In this document: piece after piece, positions 51,131 to 60,555 of the stretch
Layout: each line of letters starts with the position of its first letter
Numbering within the stretch: the first letter of the stretch is position 1
NCBI RefSeq assembly: GCF_007556595.1
Contig: NZ_VJNB01000002.1
Coordinates: forward strand, 248,001-312,000
Length of the DNA stretch: 64,000 nucleotides
Source of the DNA: Tepidimonas alkaliphilus
GTDB lineage: Bacteria; Pseudomonadota; Gammaproteobacteria; Burkholderiales; Burkholderiaceae_C
Direction: 5' to 3'
The notes under the pieces: generated by a model
What the model was told of the DNA's origin: nothing
Databases searched by the model: none
What the model saw: only the letters and a program-made list of their open reading frames with translations
Program-made: the position numbers and the translations under genes

Positions 51131-52789
51131 TCAAGCCCGCTGCGGCAACACGAATCGGTCCACCTCCTGCGCCAGTGACTGCGCGAGCTGGCGCAAGGAT
51201 GCCGTGGCGGCGGCGGTCTGCTCGACCAGGGCAGCATTCTGCTGCGTCATGCGGTCCAGCTCCTGCAGCGCCTGTCCCACCTGCGCAATGCCGGCATGCT
51301 GCTCCTGTGCGCCGTTCGCGACCTGCTCGAGCAGCCGGTCGACGCGCTCGGCCGACGTGACGATGTCGCGCATGGCTTGCCCGGCCTGAACCACCACCTG
51401 AGCACCCGCCCCGACTTGCGCCACGCTGGCGTCGATGAGGGCCTTGATCTCGCGCGCCGCGGCGGCACTGCGCTGCGCCAGGCTGCGCACCTCGCCAGCC
51501 ACCACGGCAAAACCGCGGCCGTGCTCACCCGCCCGGGCAGCTTCCACTGCGGCATTGAGCGCCAGGATGTTGGTCTGAAACGCGATACCGTCGATCGTGC
51601 CGATGATTTCACCAATGCGCTGCGAGGACTGCCGAATGTCCGCCATGGTCCGCTCGACGTCCTGCATGACCCGCCCGCCAGCGATGGCGCCGCGTGCGCT
51701 GTCGCGGGCCGTCCGCGCAGCCTCGTCCAGCAAGGACGATCCACTTTGCACCGCCGCCACGATCTGCTCCATCGACGCGGCGGATTCCTCCAGATTGGAG
51801 GCGGTCGCCTCGGTACGCGCAGACAAGTCGTGCGCACCCGCGGCGATCTCGGCGCTGGCCTGAACGATCCGATCACTCGATGCCCGAACCTGCTCGACCA
51901 TGTGGCGCAAGGCATCCTGCATGGCCCGCAAATCGAACAAGAGTTGCGCCGTCTCGTCACTCCCATGGGGTTGCGGCGTGCGCGTCAGGTCACCCCGGGC
52001 AATGGCCTGCAGATGTTCCCGCGTTTCGCGCAACCCGGAACTCATGACGCAGTAGAAACTGAAAAACAGATAGCCGGACACCAACAGCGCCAGCAGCGAA
52101 ACACCCCCCACCCATTTCCAGCGCCGCCATTCGGACGCGCGCAGATCGTCGACATAGATGCCCGACCCGATGACCCAACCCCAAGGAGCAAATCCCTTCA
52201 CGTAGGATAGCTTGTCAACGGGTTCGTCGCTGCCCGGACGCGGCCACTGATAGGCAACAAACCCCTCTCCCTCGCTTCGCACCTTATCGACGAAACCCCG
52301 GAAGAGAGCGAATCCATTCGGATCACGAATGTCGCCGGCCGGCTGACCGTCCAGCTTCGGATTGACTGGATGCATCACGACCCGGGGTTCCATGTCATTG
52401 ATCCAGAAGTACTCCACCCTGTCGTAACGCAATGCCGCGACCGCGCGCTTGGCCAGATCCTGCGCCTCCGCCCGGCTCAATTGACCGGACTGCTCCAGGC
52501 CATGCGCCCATACCAGCACCCCATGCGCCACCTCGACATGCTGGCGCGTGGCATCCATGCGGGCCTGCCGAGCATCTCGGGCCTGAGTGACCAGCAAGCC
52601 GAGGATGAGCGCGATCATCGGCAGCATAAAGCTCAGCGAGATGACCAGCGCCTTGCCAGCAAAACGCAGACGCTGAAAGCACCGCACCCCAGGCGCCACG
52701 ATCACCCGGAAAGCCCCGGACGGTGCCCATGCCGGCGACTGAACCACCCCGGCCAATCCCAGAGACTGCCCCAACGACGGCGTTGACAT
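51131..52789 (-). CDS. Methyl-accepting chemotaxis protein with Cache domain
   Basis: This 552-residue chemoreceptor has a first membrane helix (about residues 46-66), a periplasmic single-Cache domain ('[20 protein letters not shown]', '[20 protein letters not shown]', '[16 protein letters not shown]'), a second helix (about residues 200-225), HAMP, and a full signalling hairpin with tip '[20 protein letters not shown]'. No CheR-binding pentapeptide is at its end. ATG 52789 lacks a clear ribosome binding site; the frame remains open to ATG 52876. Confidence 0.92.
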   Translation of the reverse strand: MSTPSLGQSLGLAGVVQSPAWAPSGAFRVIVAPGVRCFQRLRFAGKALVISLSFMLPMIALILGLLVTQARDARQARMDATRQHVEVAHGVLVWAHGLEQSGQLSRAEAQDLAKRAVAALRYDRVEYFWINDMEPRVVMHPVNPKLDGQPAGDIRDPNGFALFRGFVDKVRSEGEGFVAYQWPRPGSDEPVDKLSYVKGFAPWGWVIGSGIYVDDLRASEWRRWKWVGGVSLLALLVSGYLFFSFYCVMSSGLRETREHLQAIARGDLTRTPQPHGSDETAQLLFDLRAMQDALRHMVEQVRASSDRIVQASAEIAAGAHDLSARTEATASNLEESAASMEQIVAAVQSGSSLLDEAARTARDSARGAIAGGRVMQDVERTMADIRQSSQRIGEIIGTIDGIAFQTNILALNAAVEAARAGEHGRGFAVVAGEVRSLAQRSAAAAREIKALIDASVAQVGAGAQVVVQAGQAMRDIVTSAERVDRLLEQVANGAQEQHAGIAQVGQALQELDRMTQQNAALVEQTAAATASLRQLAQSLAQEVDRFVLPQRA

Positions 52790-52902
52790 GCGATCCGCGA
52801 AAAAACAGGAAGGAGGAGATCGCTCGCAGAGACGAAAAATCGAGCTCGAAACTCGAGCGACAATGACAGCGAACATCTTGCCCGCTGCATCATCCGCATC
52901 CT

Positions 52903-52916
52903 TTGACCTACATCAA
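52903..52916. promoter_or_regulatory. FNR/Anr-like box TTGACCTACATCAA
   Basis: TTGAC-N4-ATCAA differs from TTGAT-N4-ATCAA at one position. It lies in the divergent gap between the chemoreceptor (114 nt to its ATG) and the GDSL lipoprotein (161 nt to its ATG). This 288-nt gap holds nothing else convincing apart from a TACAAT at 53039-53044. Confidence 0.5.
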
Positions 52917-53077
52917 ACCCTATCGCGCCAGCAGAACCTGGTACCGTGCCGGGTATTGCATGCAACCATCACTCTCGAGATCACCCCCCGACACAGCACG
53001 AGGGAAAACCCGAATATCAGCAAATGCGCACGGATTTTTACAATGGAGATCGGAGATTTGTCCGAAAGGAGTCTCCC

Positions 53078-54211
53078 ATGCGCTGGATGCCTCGCTTGGC
53101 CGCCATTGCCGTGGCGGCCGTCTTGACTGCCTGTGGTGGCGGCTCGGACGTCACGGCCGTCAAGGTCGCGGGCGACAGTCTGGCCGACGCCGGCACGTTC
53201 GGCTTCAAGTTCACGGTGCAGGCCGCCAGCCGCAACGCCACCCGCATCTGGACCGACGTGGTGGCCGATGCCGCCGACGTCGCGCCGCTTTGCCCCCGCT
53301 ACCGCGGCGATCCCTCCAGCGGCGCCATCGAACCCGACCCGGCGGGAGCGAGCTGCACCAGCCACGCGGTCGGAGGCGCGCGTCTCAACGTGCGTGGCAG
53401 CGCCGGCGATGCGACCCCCTACTCCGTGCTGCAGCAGCTGCGCACGCTGGGGGCCAGCGGCTACGCGGCGCAGGACATCCTGCTGGTGGACGGCGGCGGC
53501 AACGACCTGGCGGACCTGATCGGCGCCTATCTGTCCGCGACAGGCGACGGCGGGGCAGCCTACACCAGCCTGCTGGCGGAGCTGCTGCCGGCCGATCAGG
53601 TGGCGGCGGCAGCGGCGGGAGCCTCCGGCCTCGCGCAGGCCGGAGGCGCGTACATGGCGGCTCTGGCCGACCGGCTGGCCGACACGCTCGCCGCCGAGGC
53701 GCTGGCCAAAGGTGCGCGGCGCGTCGTGGTGCTCAACGCGCCAGACGTCGCGCGCACGCCGCGCTTCGCGGCGGTCTTGACCTCGGTGGCCGCAGGCGCT
53801 GGGGGCGGCCAGGCTGGCGCCGCCGCGGCGCAACAGGTGGTCACGATGGCACGCGCCTGGCTCGACGCCTTCAACGGTCGGCTGGCGCAACGCCTCGCCG
53901 GTGAAAGCCGCGTGGCGCTGGTGGACTTCCGCGCCGCGCTCGACCAGTGGCTGACCAACCCTGCCGCCTACGGGCTGACCAACACCACCACTCCGGCCTG
54001 CCCCGCCGCCGGCACCGACGCGCAGGGCCTGCCGAGCTACAACCTGGCCACCTGCACCGAGGCGCTGCTGGCCGCCAACCCGCCCGCCGGCGCCGGCGGC
54101 GCGTGGTGGAACGGCTACGTCTTCTCCGACAACTTCCACGGCACGCCGCACACCAACGCGCTGATGGGCCGGCTCGTGGTGCAGGCGCTGCGGGCGCGGG
54201 GGTGGGTGTGA
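53078..54211 (+). CDS. GDSL/SGNH-family lipoprotein esterase
   Basis: This 377-residue lipoprotein has a signal peptide with lipobox 'VLTAC' (Cys about residue 18), then 'AGDSLADAGTFGF' (block I with the catalytic Ser), 'DGGGNDLADLIG' (block III, Asn) and 'SDNFHGTPHTNALMG' (block V, Asp/His). It is therefore likely a lipase/esterase of the outer membrane or periplasm. AAAGGAG precedes ATG 53078 by 6 nt. It is divergent from the chemoreceptor and convergent with the Lon-like gene (7-nt gap). Confidence 0.85.
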   Translation: MRWMPRLAAIAVAAVLTACGGGSDVTAVKVAGDSLADAGTFGFKFTVQAASRNATRIWTDVVADAADVAPLCPRYRGDPSSGAIEPDPAGASCTSHAVGGARLNVRGSAGDATPYSVLQQLRTLGASGYAAQDILLVDGGGNDLADLIGAYLSATGDGGAAYTSLLAELLPADQVAAAAAGASGLAQAGGAYMAALADRLADTLAAEALAKGARRVVVLNAPDVARTPRFAAVLTSVAAGAGGGQAGAAAAQQVVTMARAWLDAFNGRLAQRLAGESRVALVDFRAALDQWLTNPAAYGLTNTTTPACPAAGTDAQGLPSYNLATCTEALLAANPPAGAGGAWWNGYVFSDNFHGTPHTNALMGRLVVQALRARGWV

Positions 54212-54218
54212 CGATCGC

Positions 54219-56723
54219 TCACCCCCGGGCGCGCCAGGCGCGCGGGCTGCCGGCGCGCAGGCAGGCGCGGCGGTAGGCGCGCAGCGTCTCGGCGGCGCGC
54301 GCCAGCACCGAGCCGGGGGCGTAGGCCGGCTGGCCGGCGGCATCCAGCGGCGCGGTGGCCGCGCGCGGGTCGGCCAGGCCGAACGGCACGCCGCTCAGCA
54401 GCGTCATGCCTTCGGCGACGTGGTCGATGGCCCAGACGTGGAACCGGCCGCGTTCGACGGCCTCGACGACCTCGTCGGCCAGCACCAGGTGGCGGCGGTT
54501 GCGCGCCGGGATGATGACGCCGTGCGTGCCGTCCAGCCCGGCGGCGGCGCAGACGCGGAAGAACCCCTCGATCTTCTCGTTGACGCCGCCGATCGGCAGC
54601 ACTTCGCCGAAGGGGTTGAGGGCGCCGGTGACGGCGATCGACTGCTTCAGCGGCACGCCGGCCAGCGCCGACAGCAGCGCGAAGAACTCGGCGCAGGAGG
54701 CCGAGTCGCCCTCCACGCCGGCGTATTCCTGCTCGAAGACGATGGAGGCGGTCAGCGCCAGCGGCGCCAGCGGGGCGAACAGCGCCGACAGGTAGCTGTG
54801 CAGGATCAGCACCGCCTTGTCGTGGATCGGGCCGGAGAGCTCGACCTCGCGCTCGATGTTGAGCAGGCCGTCGTGGCCCGGCACGGTGCGCGCCGCCACG
54901 CGCATCGGCAGGCCGAAGGCGTAGTCGCCCAGGTCGAGCACCGACAGGCCGTTGAGCTGGCCGATGCGCGCGCCGCTTAAGTGCACGACGCGGTCGCCCT
55001 CGGCGATGGCGGCGCGCAGCCGCTGCTCGGGGCCGTCGTGGCGGCGGTTGCGCGCGGCGATGGCCTGCTCGACGTCGGCGCGCTCCACAAGGCGGGCCCC
55101 GCGCGCGCGGGCGTGCTGCGCGGCCTCGATCACCAGCGTCTCGGTGCGGGCGAAGACGGCGCTCTGGCGCGTGCGATCCTCGGCCTGGCGGTGGCTGTCC
55201 TCGATCAGGCGCGCCACCGCCGCGGCGTCGAACGGCGGCAGGCCGCGGCGCGCGGCGGTGTGGGCGACGAACACGCCGGTGGCGCGCCAGGTGTCGGGCC
55301 CGGCCACGAAGCTGTCGTCGAAATCCACCTTGACGCGGAAGTGGCGCGCGAATTCCGGGTCGCCTTCCTGCAGCGCGTAGTATTGCTTGTGCGTGCCGAT
55401 CAGCACGATCTTGACGTCGATGTCCACCGCCTCCGGCTCCAGCGAGGTGGTGGCCAGCGCCGAGAACATCGTGCCCGGCTCCTCGATCTGCAGCCGGCCG
55501 CTGCGCAGCACGCGGCGCAGCTTTTCCCACACCAGTTCGTCGGCCAGCAGGTCGCGCAGGTGCAGCATCAGAAAGCCGCCGTGCGCGCGCAGCAGGCTGC
55601 CGGCGCGGATGCGGCTGAAGTCGGTCACCAGTACGTCGTTGTCGGTCTGGTACTCGATGCTGCCGAACAGCGGGCGGTACAGCGGGTTGTTCTCGACGAT
55701 GACCGGCGCGCCTTGCGTGTCGGCGTTGTCCACGACGAGGTTGACGCGGTAGCGCTGCAGCCGCCGCTCCAGCGCCTCGCGCCGCTCGGTTTCGTCCTCG
55801 GCGTCGCCCGGCTCGAACAGATCCAGGTGATCGAGCACGTCGGCGGCGATGCCGTCGAGCCACTGGTTGAGCTTGCGCGCGTCCTTGAACTGCTTGCGCA
55901 GCGCCTGGCGCACGGCGCCGAGCTCGCGCTCCAGCAGCGGCTTGACGGCCTGCCGCCGCAGCGCCTGCACGCCCTCGCGCAGCGCGCGCTCCAGCGGCGC
56001 GGTCACTTCCAGGAAGCGCAGGATCTCGGCGCGCAGCTCGCGCTCGCCGTCGTCGTAGGCGCGCCGGCGCGCCTCGTCCAGCGCCGCCAGGCCCTCGGCC
56101 GACAGCGGCTCGCCGTCCTCGTCCAGCAGCGTGAAGATCAGCTGCCCGCCCTCGCGCCGCAGCGCGAAGTGGCGCTGGCGCGCAAAGGCTGCCAGCTCCG
56201 CGTACGCCTGCGCCTCGCGGTCGGCGTAGTTCTTCTCCAGCGCCGACAGCGCGGCCTTGAAGCCGGGCTCGCTCAGGCGCTTGGGGATGTCGGCCTGCAG
56301 CGTGCGCACGAACTCCTGCATGCGCTGGCGCAACACGCGCCCTTGCCCCGCCGGCAGGCGCAGCGCGCGCGGCTGCTGGGGGTTTTCAAAGTTGTGCAGA
56401 TAGCAGAGATCGGGCGGCGCCGGACGCTTGGCGGCCACCGCCTGCATCTCCTGCTGCATCAGCGTGGCCCGCCCAGTGCCGACGGCGCCGAGCACGAACA
56501 GGTGATGGCGCGGTTGATCCAATTCCAACCCGAAGCGCGCCGCCGCTTGCGCGCGCGCCTGCCCGATCCACGGCAGCGGCTCGTGCGCCAGCTCGTCGGT
56601 GTCGGCAAAGCCGAGCTGCGCTGGGTCGATGCGCAGCCGCAGCGCGCTGGGGGGCAGCGGCGCGGGCGCGCCGGCGCCCGCCGCAGCGACGGGCACCGCG
56701 TTGTCAGGCCGTTCGTCGTTCAT
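54219..56723 (-). CDS. Lon-like ATP-dependent protease (LonB/YcbZ type)
   Basis: This 834-residue AAA+ protease has the Ser-Lys dyad of the Lon family: S674 in 'GVEGDSASCAEFF' and K717 in 'IGGVNEKIEGFF', 43 residues apart as in Lon. The nucleotide-binding region is unusual: the loop near residue 85 reads 'GAVGTGRATL', with Arg where Walker A has Lys. The insert (about residues 130-330) is coiled-coil-like. ATG 56723 is the start; the frame stays open upstream without similarity. It probably degrades misfolded or regulatory proteins. Confidence 0.88.
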   Translation of the reverse strand: MNDERPDNAVPVAAAGAGAPAPLPPSALRLRIDPAQLGFADTDELAHEPLPWIGQARAQAAARFGLELDQPRHHLFVLGAVGTGRATLMQQEMQAVAAKRPAPPDLCYLHNFENPQQPRALRLPAGQGRVLRQRMQEFVRTLQADIPKRLSEPGFKAALSALEKNYADREAQAYAELAAFARQRHFALRREGGQLIFTLLDEDGEPLSAEGLAALDEARRRAYDDGERELRAEILRFLEVTAPLERALREGVQALRRQAVKPLLERELGAVRQALRKQFKDARKLNQWLDGIAADVLDHLDLFEPGDAEDETERREALERRLQRYRVNLVVDNADTQGAPVIVENNPLYRPLFGSIEYQTDNDVLVTDFSRIRAGSLLRAHGGFLMLHLRDLLADELVWEKLRRVLRSGRLQIEEPGTMFSALATTSLEPEAVDIDVKIVLIGTHKQYYALQEGDPEFARHFRVKVDFDDSFVAGPDTWRATGVFVAHTAARRGLPPFDAAAVARLIEDSHRQAEDRTRQSAVFARTETLVIEAAQHARARGARLVERADVEQAIAARNRRHDGPEQRLRAAIAEGDRVVHLSGARIGQLNGLSVLDLGDYAFGLPMRVAARTVPGHDGLLNIEREVELSGPIHDKAVLILHSYLSALFAPLAPLALTASIVFEQEYAGVEGDSASCAEFFALLSALAGVPLKQSIAVTGALNPFGEVLPIGGVNEKIEGFFRVCAAAGLDGTHGVIIPARNRRHLVLADEVVEAVERGRFHVWAIDHVAEGMTLLSGVPFGLADPRAATAPLDAAGQPAYAPGSVLARAAETLRAYRRACLRAGSPRAWRARG

Positions 56724-56792
56724 GCGCGGCAGTCTAGCGCCGTTCGTCGCCGCGGCCTGTAAGGCGGCTGCCGCGGCGTCGATAACGCAGGC

Positions 56793-57845
56793 ATGCGCAT
56801 CGAACACAGTCAACTCCATCTGGCGGCCCGGCACGAGCAGCGGGTGCGCCAGCACACTTCGATCACGCAGCGAATCGGTCGCGAGCAGCCTTCCCCTGAC
56901 CCTGCGTCCGCGCGAGGGCTGCTGCGCCCAGCACCGCCGGCCCCGACGGCTCCATCCACGGGCACGCCCCCATCCCCGGATCGGGCGCGGGCCCAGGAAC
57001 ACGGCGCAGCCTGCGGCGCCGACGCGGTGCGCAACGAACCCTCCTTGCGCGAGCCGCGCCTGGCGGTGCTGGCGCGGCTGGTGGAGGCCATGACAGGCTT
57101 GCGCGTGCGCGTTGTGCGCGCCGAGGCCTTGCAAGCCGACCGATCCATCGAGACGCCCACCGCCACCCCTGCCACGCCGGCACTGGCGCTGGAAGTCACG
57201 CGCCTGCACGTGCGCCACGAGCAAAGCACGCTGCAAGTGTGGGCCCAAGGTCAAATCACGCTGACCGACGGACGCACGCTGGCGTTGGACTTGAAACTGG
57301 AGCTGCATCACGAGCGGCTCCAAGTGGAGGCGGTAACCGCGCGGGCGCAGCGCACCAAAGACCCGCTGATGATCGCGCTGGACACAAACCCGATCGGCCT
57401 GAGCAACTGGCGCTTTGCGTTCGACCTCGACGCCGACGGGCAGACCGAGGCGGTGCCGTTTGCGGCGCCGGGCGCCGGCTGGCTGGTGCTGGACCGCGAC
57501 GGCAATGGCCGCATCGACGATGGCCGCGAGGTGCTCGGCGCGCTCAGCGGCGACGGCTTTGCAGACCTGGCGGCGCTGGATGAGGACGGCAACGGCTGGA
57601 TCGACGAGGCCGACGCGGCGTTCGAAGCGCTGCGCGTGTGGGTGCGCACCGGCGCGCACGACCCGGGGCGGCTGCTGACGCTGCGCGAAGCGGGCGTAGG
57701 TGCGCTGCACACCGGCCGCGTGGCCAGCCCCTGGACGCTGCGCACCAACGACGGCGCGGTGGCGGGCCTGGTGCGCGCCAGCGGGCTGTATCTGGCCGAA
57801 ACCGGCGCGGCGCGCCTTCTGCAACAGATCGATTTGGTGGCGTAA
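56793..57845 (+). CDS. EF-hand-like conserved hypothetical protein
   Basis: This 350-residue protein has two calcium-loop-like motifs, '[15 protein letters not shown]' and '[15 protein letters not shown]', in its C-terminal half, and '[19 protein letters not shown]' before them. The N-terminal ~80 residues are low-complexity and Pro-rich. No signal peptide is visible. It resembles Ca2+-binding proteins found in Comamonadaceae and Vibrio, whose role is unknown. It is divergent from the Lon-like gene, 69 nt apart. The start is weakly supported. Confidence 0.65.
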   Translation: MRIEHSQLHLAARHEQRVRQHTSITQRIGREQPSPDPASARGLLRPAPPAPTAPSTGTPPSPDRARAQEHGAACGADAVRNEPSLREPRLAVLARLVEAMTGLRVRVVRAEALQADRSIETPTATPATPALALEVTRLHVRHEQSTLQVWAQGQITLTDGRTLALDLKLELHHERLQVEAVTARAQRTKDPLMIALDTNPIGLSNWRFAFDLDADGQTEAVPFAAPGAGWLVLDRDGNGRIDDGREVLGALSGDGFADLAALDEDGNGWIDEADAAFEALRVWVRTGAHDPGRLLTLREAGVGALHTGRVASPWTLRTNDGAVAGLVRASGLYLAETGAARLLQQIDLVA

Positions 57846-57871
57846 GGGGACGTTCGATTTACACTGCAGCG

Positions 57872-58702
57872 ATGGACACGCCCCCGCCCCCCACCGCTGC
57901 GCTGGCGGACGACGACTTCGACACCCTCAACGACATCCTGCATGATCTGGCCACGCGCGCTGGCGAAGATGCGCAGGCGCCGGACGACTGGGAGTACTGC
58001 GACGGCTTTCTGACCGCGCTCTTGTGTTCGCGCCGGCTGATGATGCCAAGCGAATACTTTCCCGTGCTGTTCGGCGCCGAGCCGGGCTCGGGCCCGGGAT
58101 TCGGCGCGGTGGAATTCCGTGACGAGGCGCAGCTGCAGACCTTCCTGCAGCTGTGGATGCGGCGCTGGAACGAGGTCGCGCACGCCCTGCAGCAGCCGGT
58201 GGAGACGCTGGACGACCCGCGCACGCTGCAGCCGTGCTGGCACGACCTGCGCGGCTGGGCCATGGGCCTCGGCGCCGACAAGCGGCAGCAGCTGCAGGAC
58301 GCGCTCGGGCACCCGCTGGATGAGCTGCCGCCGATCGGGCAGTTGTGGGCCGTGGGCTTCCTCGACGTGGTGGCCGCGTGGCCGGACGACTGGAAACCGC
58401 CGCGCGAGCGCGAGCTGGCTCAGGCGTGGGAAGGGGCGCTGGCCGACATCGCGGCGTTGCTGGACGACGACACCGAAGCGCCGCTGCCGCCGGACGACGA
58501 TGGCCAGCCGATCGGCTACTCCGAGGCGCGCCTCAACGCCCTTGGCGAGGCGATCTGGGCCGCCTACGCGCTGCACGACCTGGCGCGCGAGCTGGGCGCG
58601 CCGGTGCCGACCGTGCGCAAGGCCCCCGAGCCGGGCCGCAACGACCCCTGCCCGTGCGGCAGCGGCAAAAAATTCAAAAAATGCTGCGGCGCCGCCGCCT
58701 GA
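57872..58702 (+). CDS. UPF0149/YecA-family protein with SEC-C zinc motif
   Basis: This 276-residue protein has the YecA/UPF0149 helical domain ('[20 protein letters not shown]', '[17 protein letters not shown]') and a C-terminal SEC-C zinc-binding motif '[17 protein letters not shown]' (CxC...CC). SEC-C motifs bind zinc and mediate ribosome or SecB contacts in other proteins. ATG 57872 starts 26 nt after the EF-hand gene. The function is unknown. Confidence 0.85.
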   Translation: MDTPPPPTAALADDDFDTLNDILHDLATRAGEDAQAPDDWEYCDGFLTALLCSRRLMMPSEYFPVLFGAEPGSGPGFGAVEFRDEAQLQTFLQLWMRRWNEVAHALQQPVETLDDPRTLQPCWHDLRGWAMGLGADKRQQLQDALGHPLDELPPIGQLWAVGFLDVVAAWPDDWKPPRERELAQAWEGALADIAALLDDDTEAPLPPDDDGQPIGYSEARLNALGEAIWAAYALHDLARELGAPVPTVRKAPEPGRNDPCPCGSGKKFKKCCGAAA

Positions 58703-58712
58703 GCGCGCTGCG

Positions 58713-59222
58713 CTAGTCGGGCAGCCGCCGGCGCAGCCCGGCCAGCGCGTGCAGGGCGGCCTGCGCGCGCACCGCGGCGCGGTCGCCGTCGAAGCGCACG
58801 CACTCGGCGTGCACCTGGCCTCCCACGCACCAGGCGAACCACACCGTGCCAACCGGCTTGGCCGCCGAGCCGCCGCCCGGGCCGGCGATGCCGGTGACGG
58901 CCAGCGCCGCCGCCACCCCGGCGCGCGCCGCCGCGCCCGCCGCCATCGCGCGCGCCACCGGCTCGCTGACCGCGCCGTGCGCCTCGATCAGCGCCGCCGG
59001 CACGCCAAGTTCGGCGGTCTTGGCGGCGTTGGCGTAGGTCACCCAACCGCGCTCAAACCAGTCGCTGCTGCCGGCGCGCGCGGTGCAGGCCGAGGCCACC
59101 AGCCCGCCGGTGCAGCTCTCGGCGGTGGCCAGCCGCCAGCCGCGCGCCGGCAGCGCCTGCGCCAGCGCCTCCACCTCGGCCCACACCGCCGGCGGCAGCC
59201 ACAGCGGCAACACCCCGCTCAC
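58713..59222 (-). CDS. pncC: Nicotinamide-nucleotide amidohydrolase (CinA C-terminal type)
   Basis: This 169-residue protein is the C-terminal CinA domain, which deamidates NMN to NaMN. 'RLATAESCTGGLVASACT' (catalytic Ser/Cys region), 'FERGWVTYANAAKTAELGVP', 'AVTGIAGPGGGSAAKPVGTV' are diagnostic. The GTG start at 59222 overlaps the pgpA stop (GTGA). It is the last gene of the thiL operon. Confidence 0.92.
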   Translation of the reverse strand: MSGVLPLWLPPAVWAEVEALAQALPARGWRLATAESCTGGLVASACTARAGSSDWFERGWVTYANAAKTAELGVPAALIEAHGAVSEPVARAMAAGAAARAGVAAALAVTGIAGPGGGSAAKPVGTVWFAWCVGGQVHAECVRFDGDRAAVRAQAALHALAGLRRRLPD

Positions 59223-59770
59223 GCCACCCCTCCCCACAGGAAACGCGCCAGCGCCACCACCAGCAGCGTGCAAAACGCCGCCACCAGGTCGTCGAACATG
59301 ATGCCCCAGCCACCGCGCCAGCCCGGGCCTTTGAAAGCGCGGTCGGCCCACGCCACCGGGCCAAGCTTGGCAGCGTCGAACAGCCGAAACAGCGCAAAGC
59401 ACAGCGCCTGCCCCAGCAGCGTGGCCGGCGCCGCGATCCACAGCACCAGCCAGATCGCAACGATTTCATCGATCACCACGAAACTGGGGTCGTCGATACC
59501 CGTGCGGCGGGCGGTGGCAGTGGCGGCCCACCAACCGACCAGCAATGCCCCGGCGACGATGCCAGCCCAGCCGACATCGCCCGGCGCGACCAGCCGCTCG
59601 ATCAGCGCGTAGGCCGCCCAACCCCACAGCGTGCCCACCGTGCCCGGCGCCAGCCGCGCCAGTCCGGCCCCGAAGCCCAGCGCCACCAGATGCGACAGCC
59701 GGGCCCGCATGAAGCGCGCCGACGGCACCGGCCACGGCAGCCCTGCCGGCGCTCGGGTGGAATCGCTCAT
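59219..59770 (-). CDS. pgpA: Phosphatidylglycerophosphatase A
   Basis: This 183-residue membrane enzyme dephosphorylates phosphatidylglycerol phosphate. It has 'GLARLAPGTVGTLWGWAAYA', 'DPSFVVIDEIVAIWLVLWIA' and 'WRGGWGIMFDDLVAAFCTLL' (Asp-rich active site). ATG 59770 overlaps the nudix stop (ATGA) and its own stop overlaps pncC. Confidence 0.93.
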   Translation of the reverse strand: MSDSTRAPAGLPWPVPSARFMRARLSHLVALGFGAGLARLAPGTVGTLWGWAAYALIERLVAPGDVGWAGIVAGALLVGWWAATATARRTGIDDPSFVVIDEIVAIWLVLWIAAPATLLGQALCFALFRLFDAAKLGPVAWADRAFKGPGWRGGWGIMFDDLVAAFCTLLVVALARFLWGGVA

Positions 59771-60555
59771 GCAAACCACTCCTCAAAGCCGCCGAACGGC
59801 TCGAAGCGCCCGCGCGCCAGGCGCAGCCGCGTCGGCCCGGGCAGCGCGCGCTCGCGCACCGGGTGCAACGGATCGCCGGGGTAGCACATCGCGCGCTCGC
59901 CATCCAACTCAAACAGCTGCGGCAGGATGCACGGCGGCACCCGCGCCGCCGCATCTTGCAGCGCCGCCGCCACGCTGGGGTAGCGCGCCAGCTGCGCCAA
60001 CCCCATCAGCTGCGGCGGAATCAGCGCCATGGCGCCTTCCCAAGCACGACGCAGCGCCTCGCGCGGCGTCAGCCACAGCGCCGCGCTGACTTCGCGCGGA
60101 TCCGGGCGCACCTCGGCCCCGTCGGGCAGCCGCGCGAGAAAGAAGCGCGTGTCAAAGCGCTGCGTGCCCACCGGCGGGTTGCACGGCGTGATCCAGCGCG
60201 ACCACGGCACCAGCGCCGCGCCACTGTCCAACGCGATGCCGGCCTCCTCGCGCAGCTCGCGCGCGGCGGCCACCAGCAGCGCGCGCGCCTGCCCCGGTGT
60301 CAGGGCTGGCTCTCCCAACCGAGCAGGCAGCAGCTGCGCCGCAGCGCCAAGCCAATCCTGCCAGGCGGGGTCGGCGTCGGCGGCGTCCACCTTGCCGCCG
60401 GGAAACACAAACACGCCGCCCAGCTCTCGGCTGGCCGAGGGGCGCTGCAGCAACAGCGCCTCCAGACCCGCCGCGCCATCGCGCAGCAGCACGACGCTGG
60501 CGGCATCGCGCGGGGGCGGCTCGTCGGCGGGGGCGGCGCGGCGCGGTTCGGTCAT
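59767..60555 (-). CDS. NUDIX hydrolase
   Basis: This 262-residue protein has a Nudix box with a long insertion: 'FVFPGGKVDAADADP' and, about 40 residues later, 'AARELREEAGIALDSG'. That spacing is like the NUDT7/8/19-type group acting on coenzyme A or related pyrophosphates. The substrate is undetermined. ATG 60555 overlaps the thiL stop (ATGA). It is inserted between thiL and pgpA, genes that are usually adjacent. Confidence 0.85.
   Translation of the reverse strand: MTEPRRAAPADEPPPRDAASVVLLRDGAAGLEALLLQRPSASRELGGVFVFPGGKVDAADADPAWQDWLGAAAQLLPARLGEPALTPGQARALLVAAARELREEAGIALDSGAALVPWSRWITPCNPPVGTQRFDTRFFLARLPDGAEVRPDPREVSAALWLTPREALRRAWEGAMALIPPQLMGLAQLARYPSVAAALQDAAARVPPCILPQLFELDGERAMCYPGDPLHPVRERALPGPTRLRLARGRFEPFGGFEEWFA

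Noticed and set aside
54981-56762. A 593-residue plus-strand open frame
   Set aside because: It is antisense to the Lon-like protease gene and has no recognisable features.
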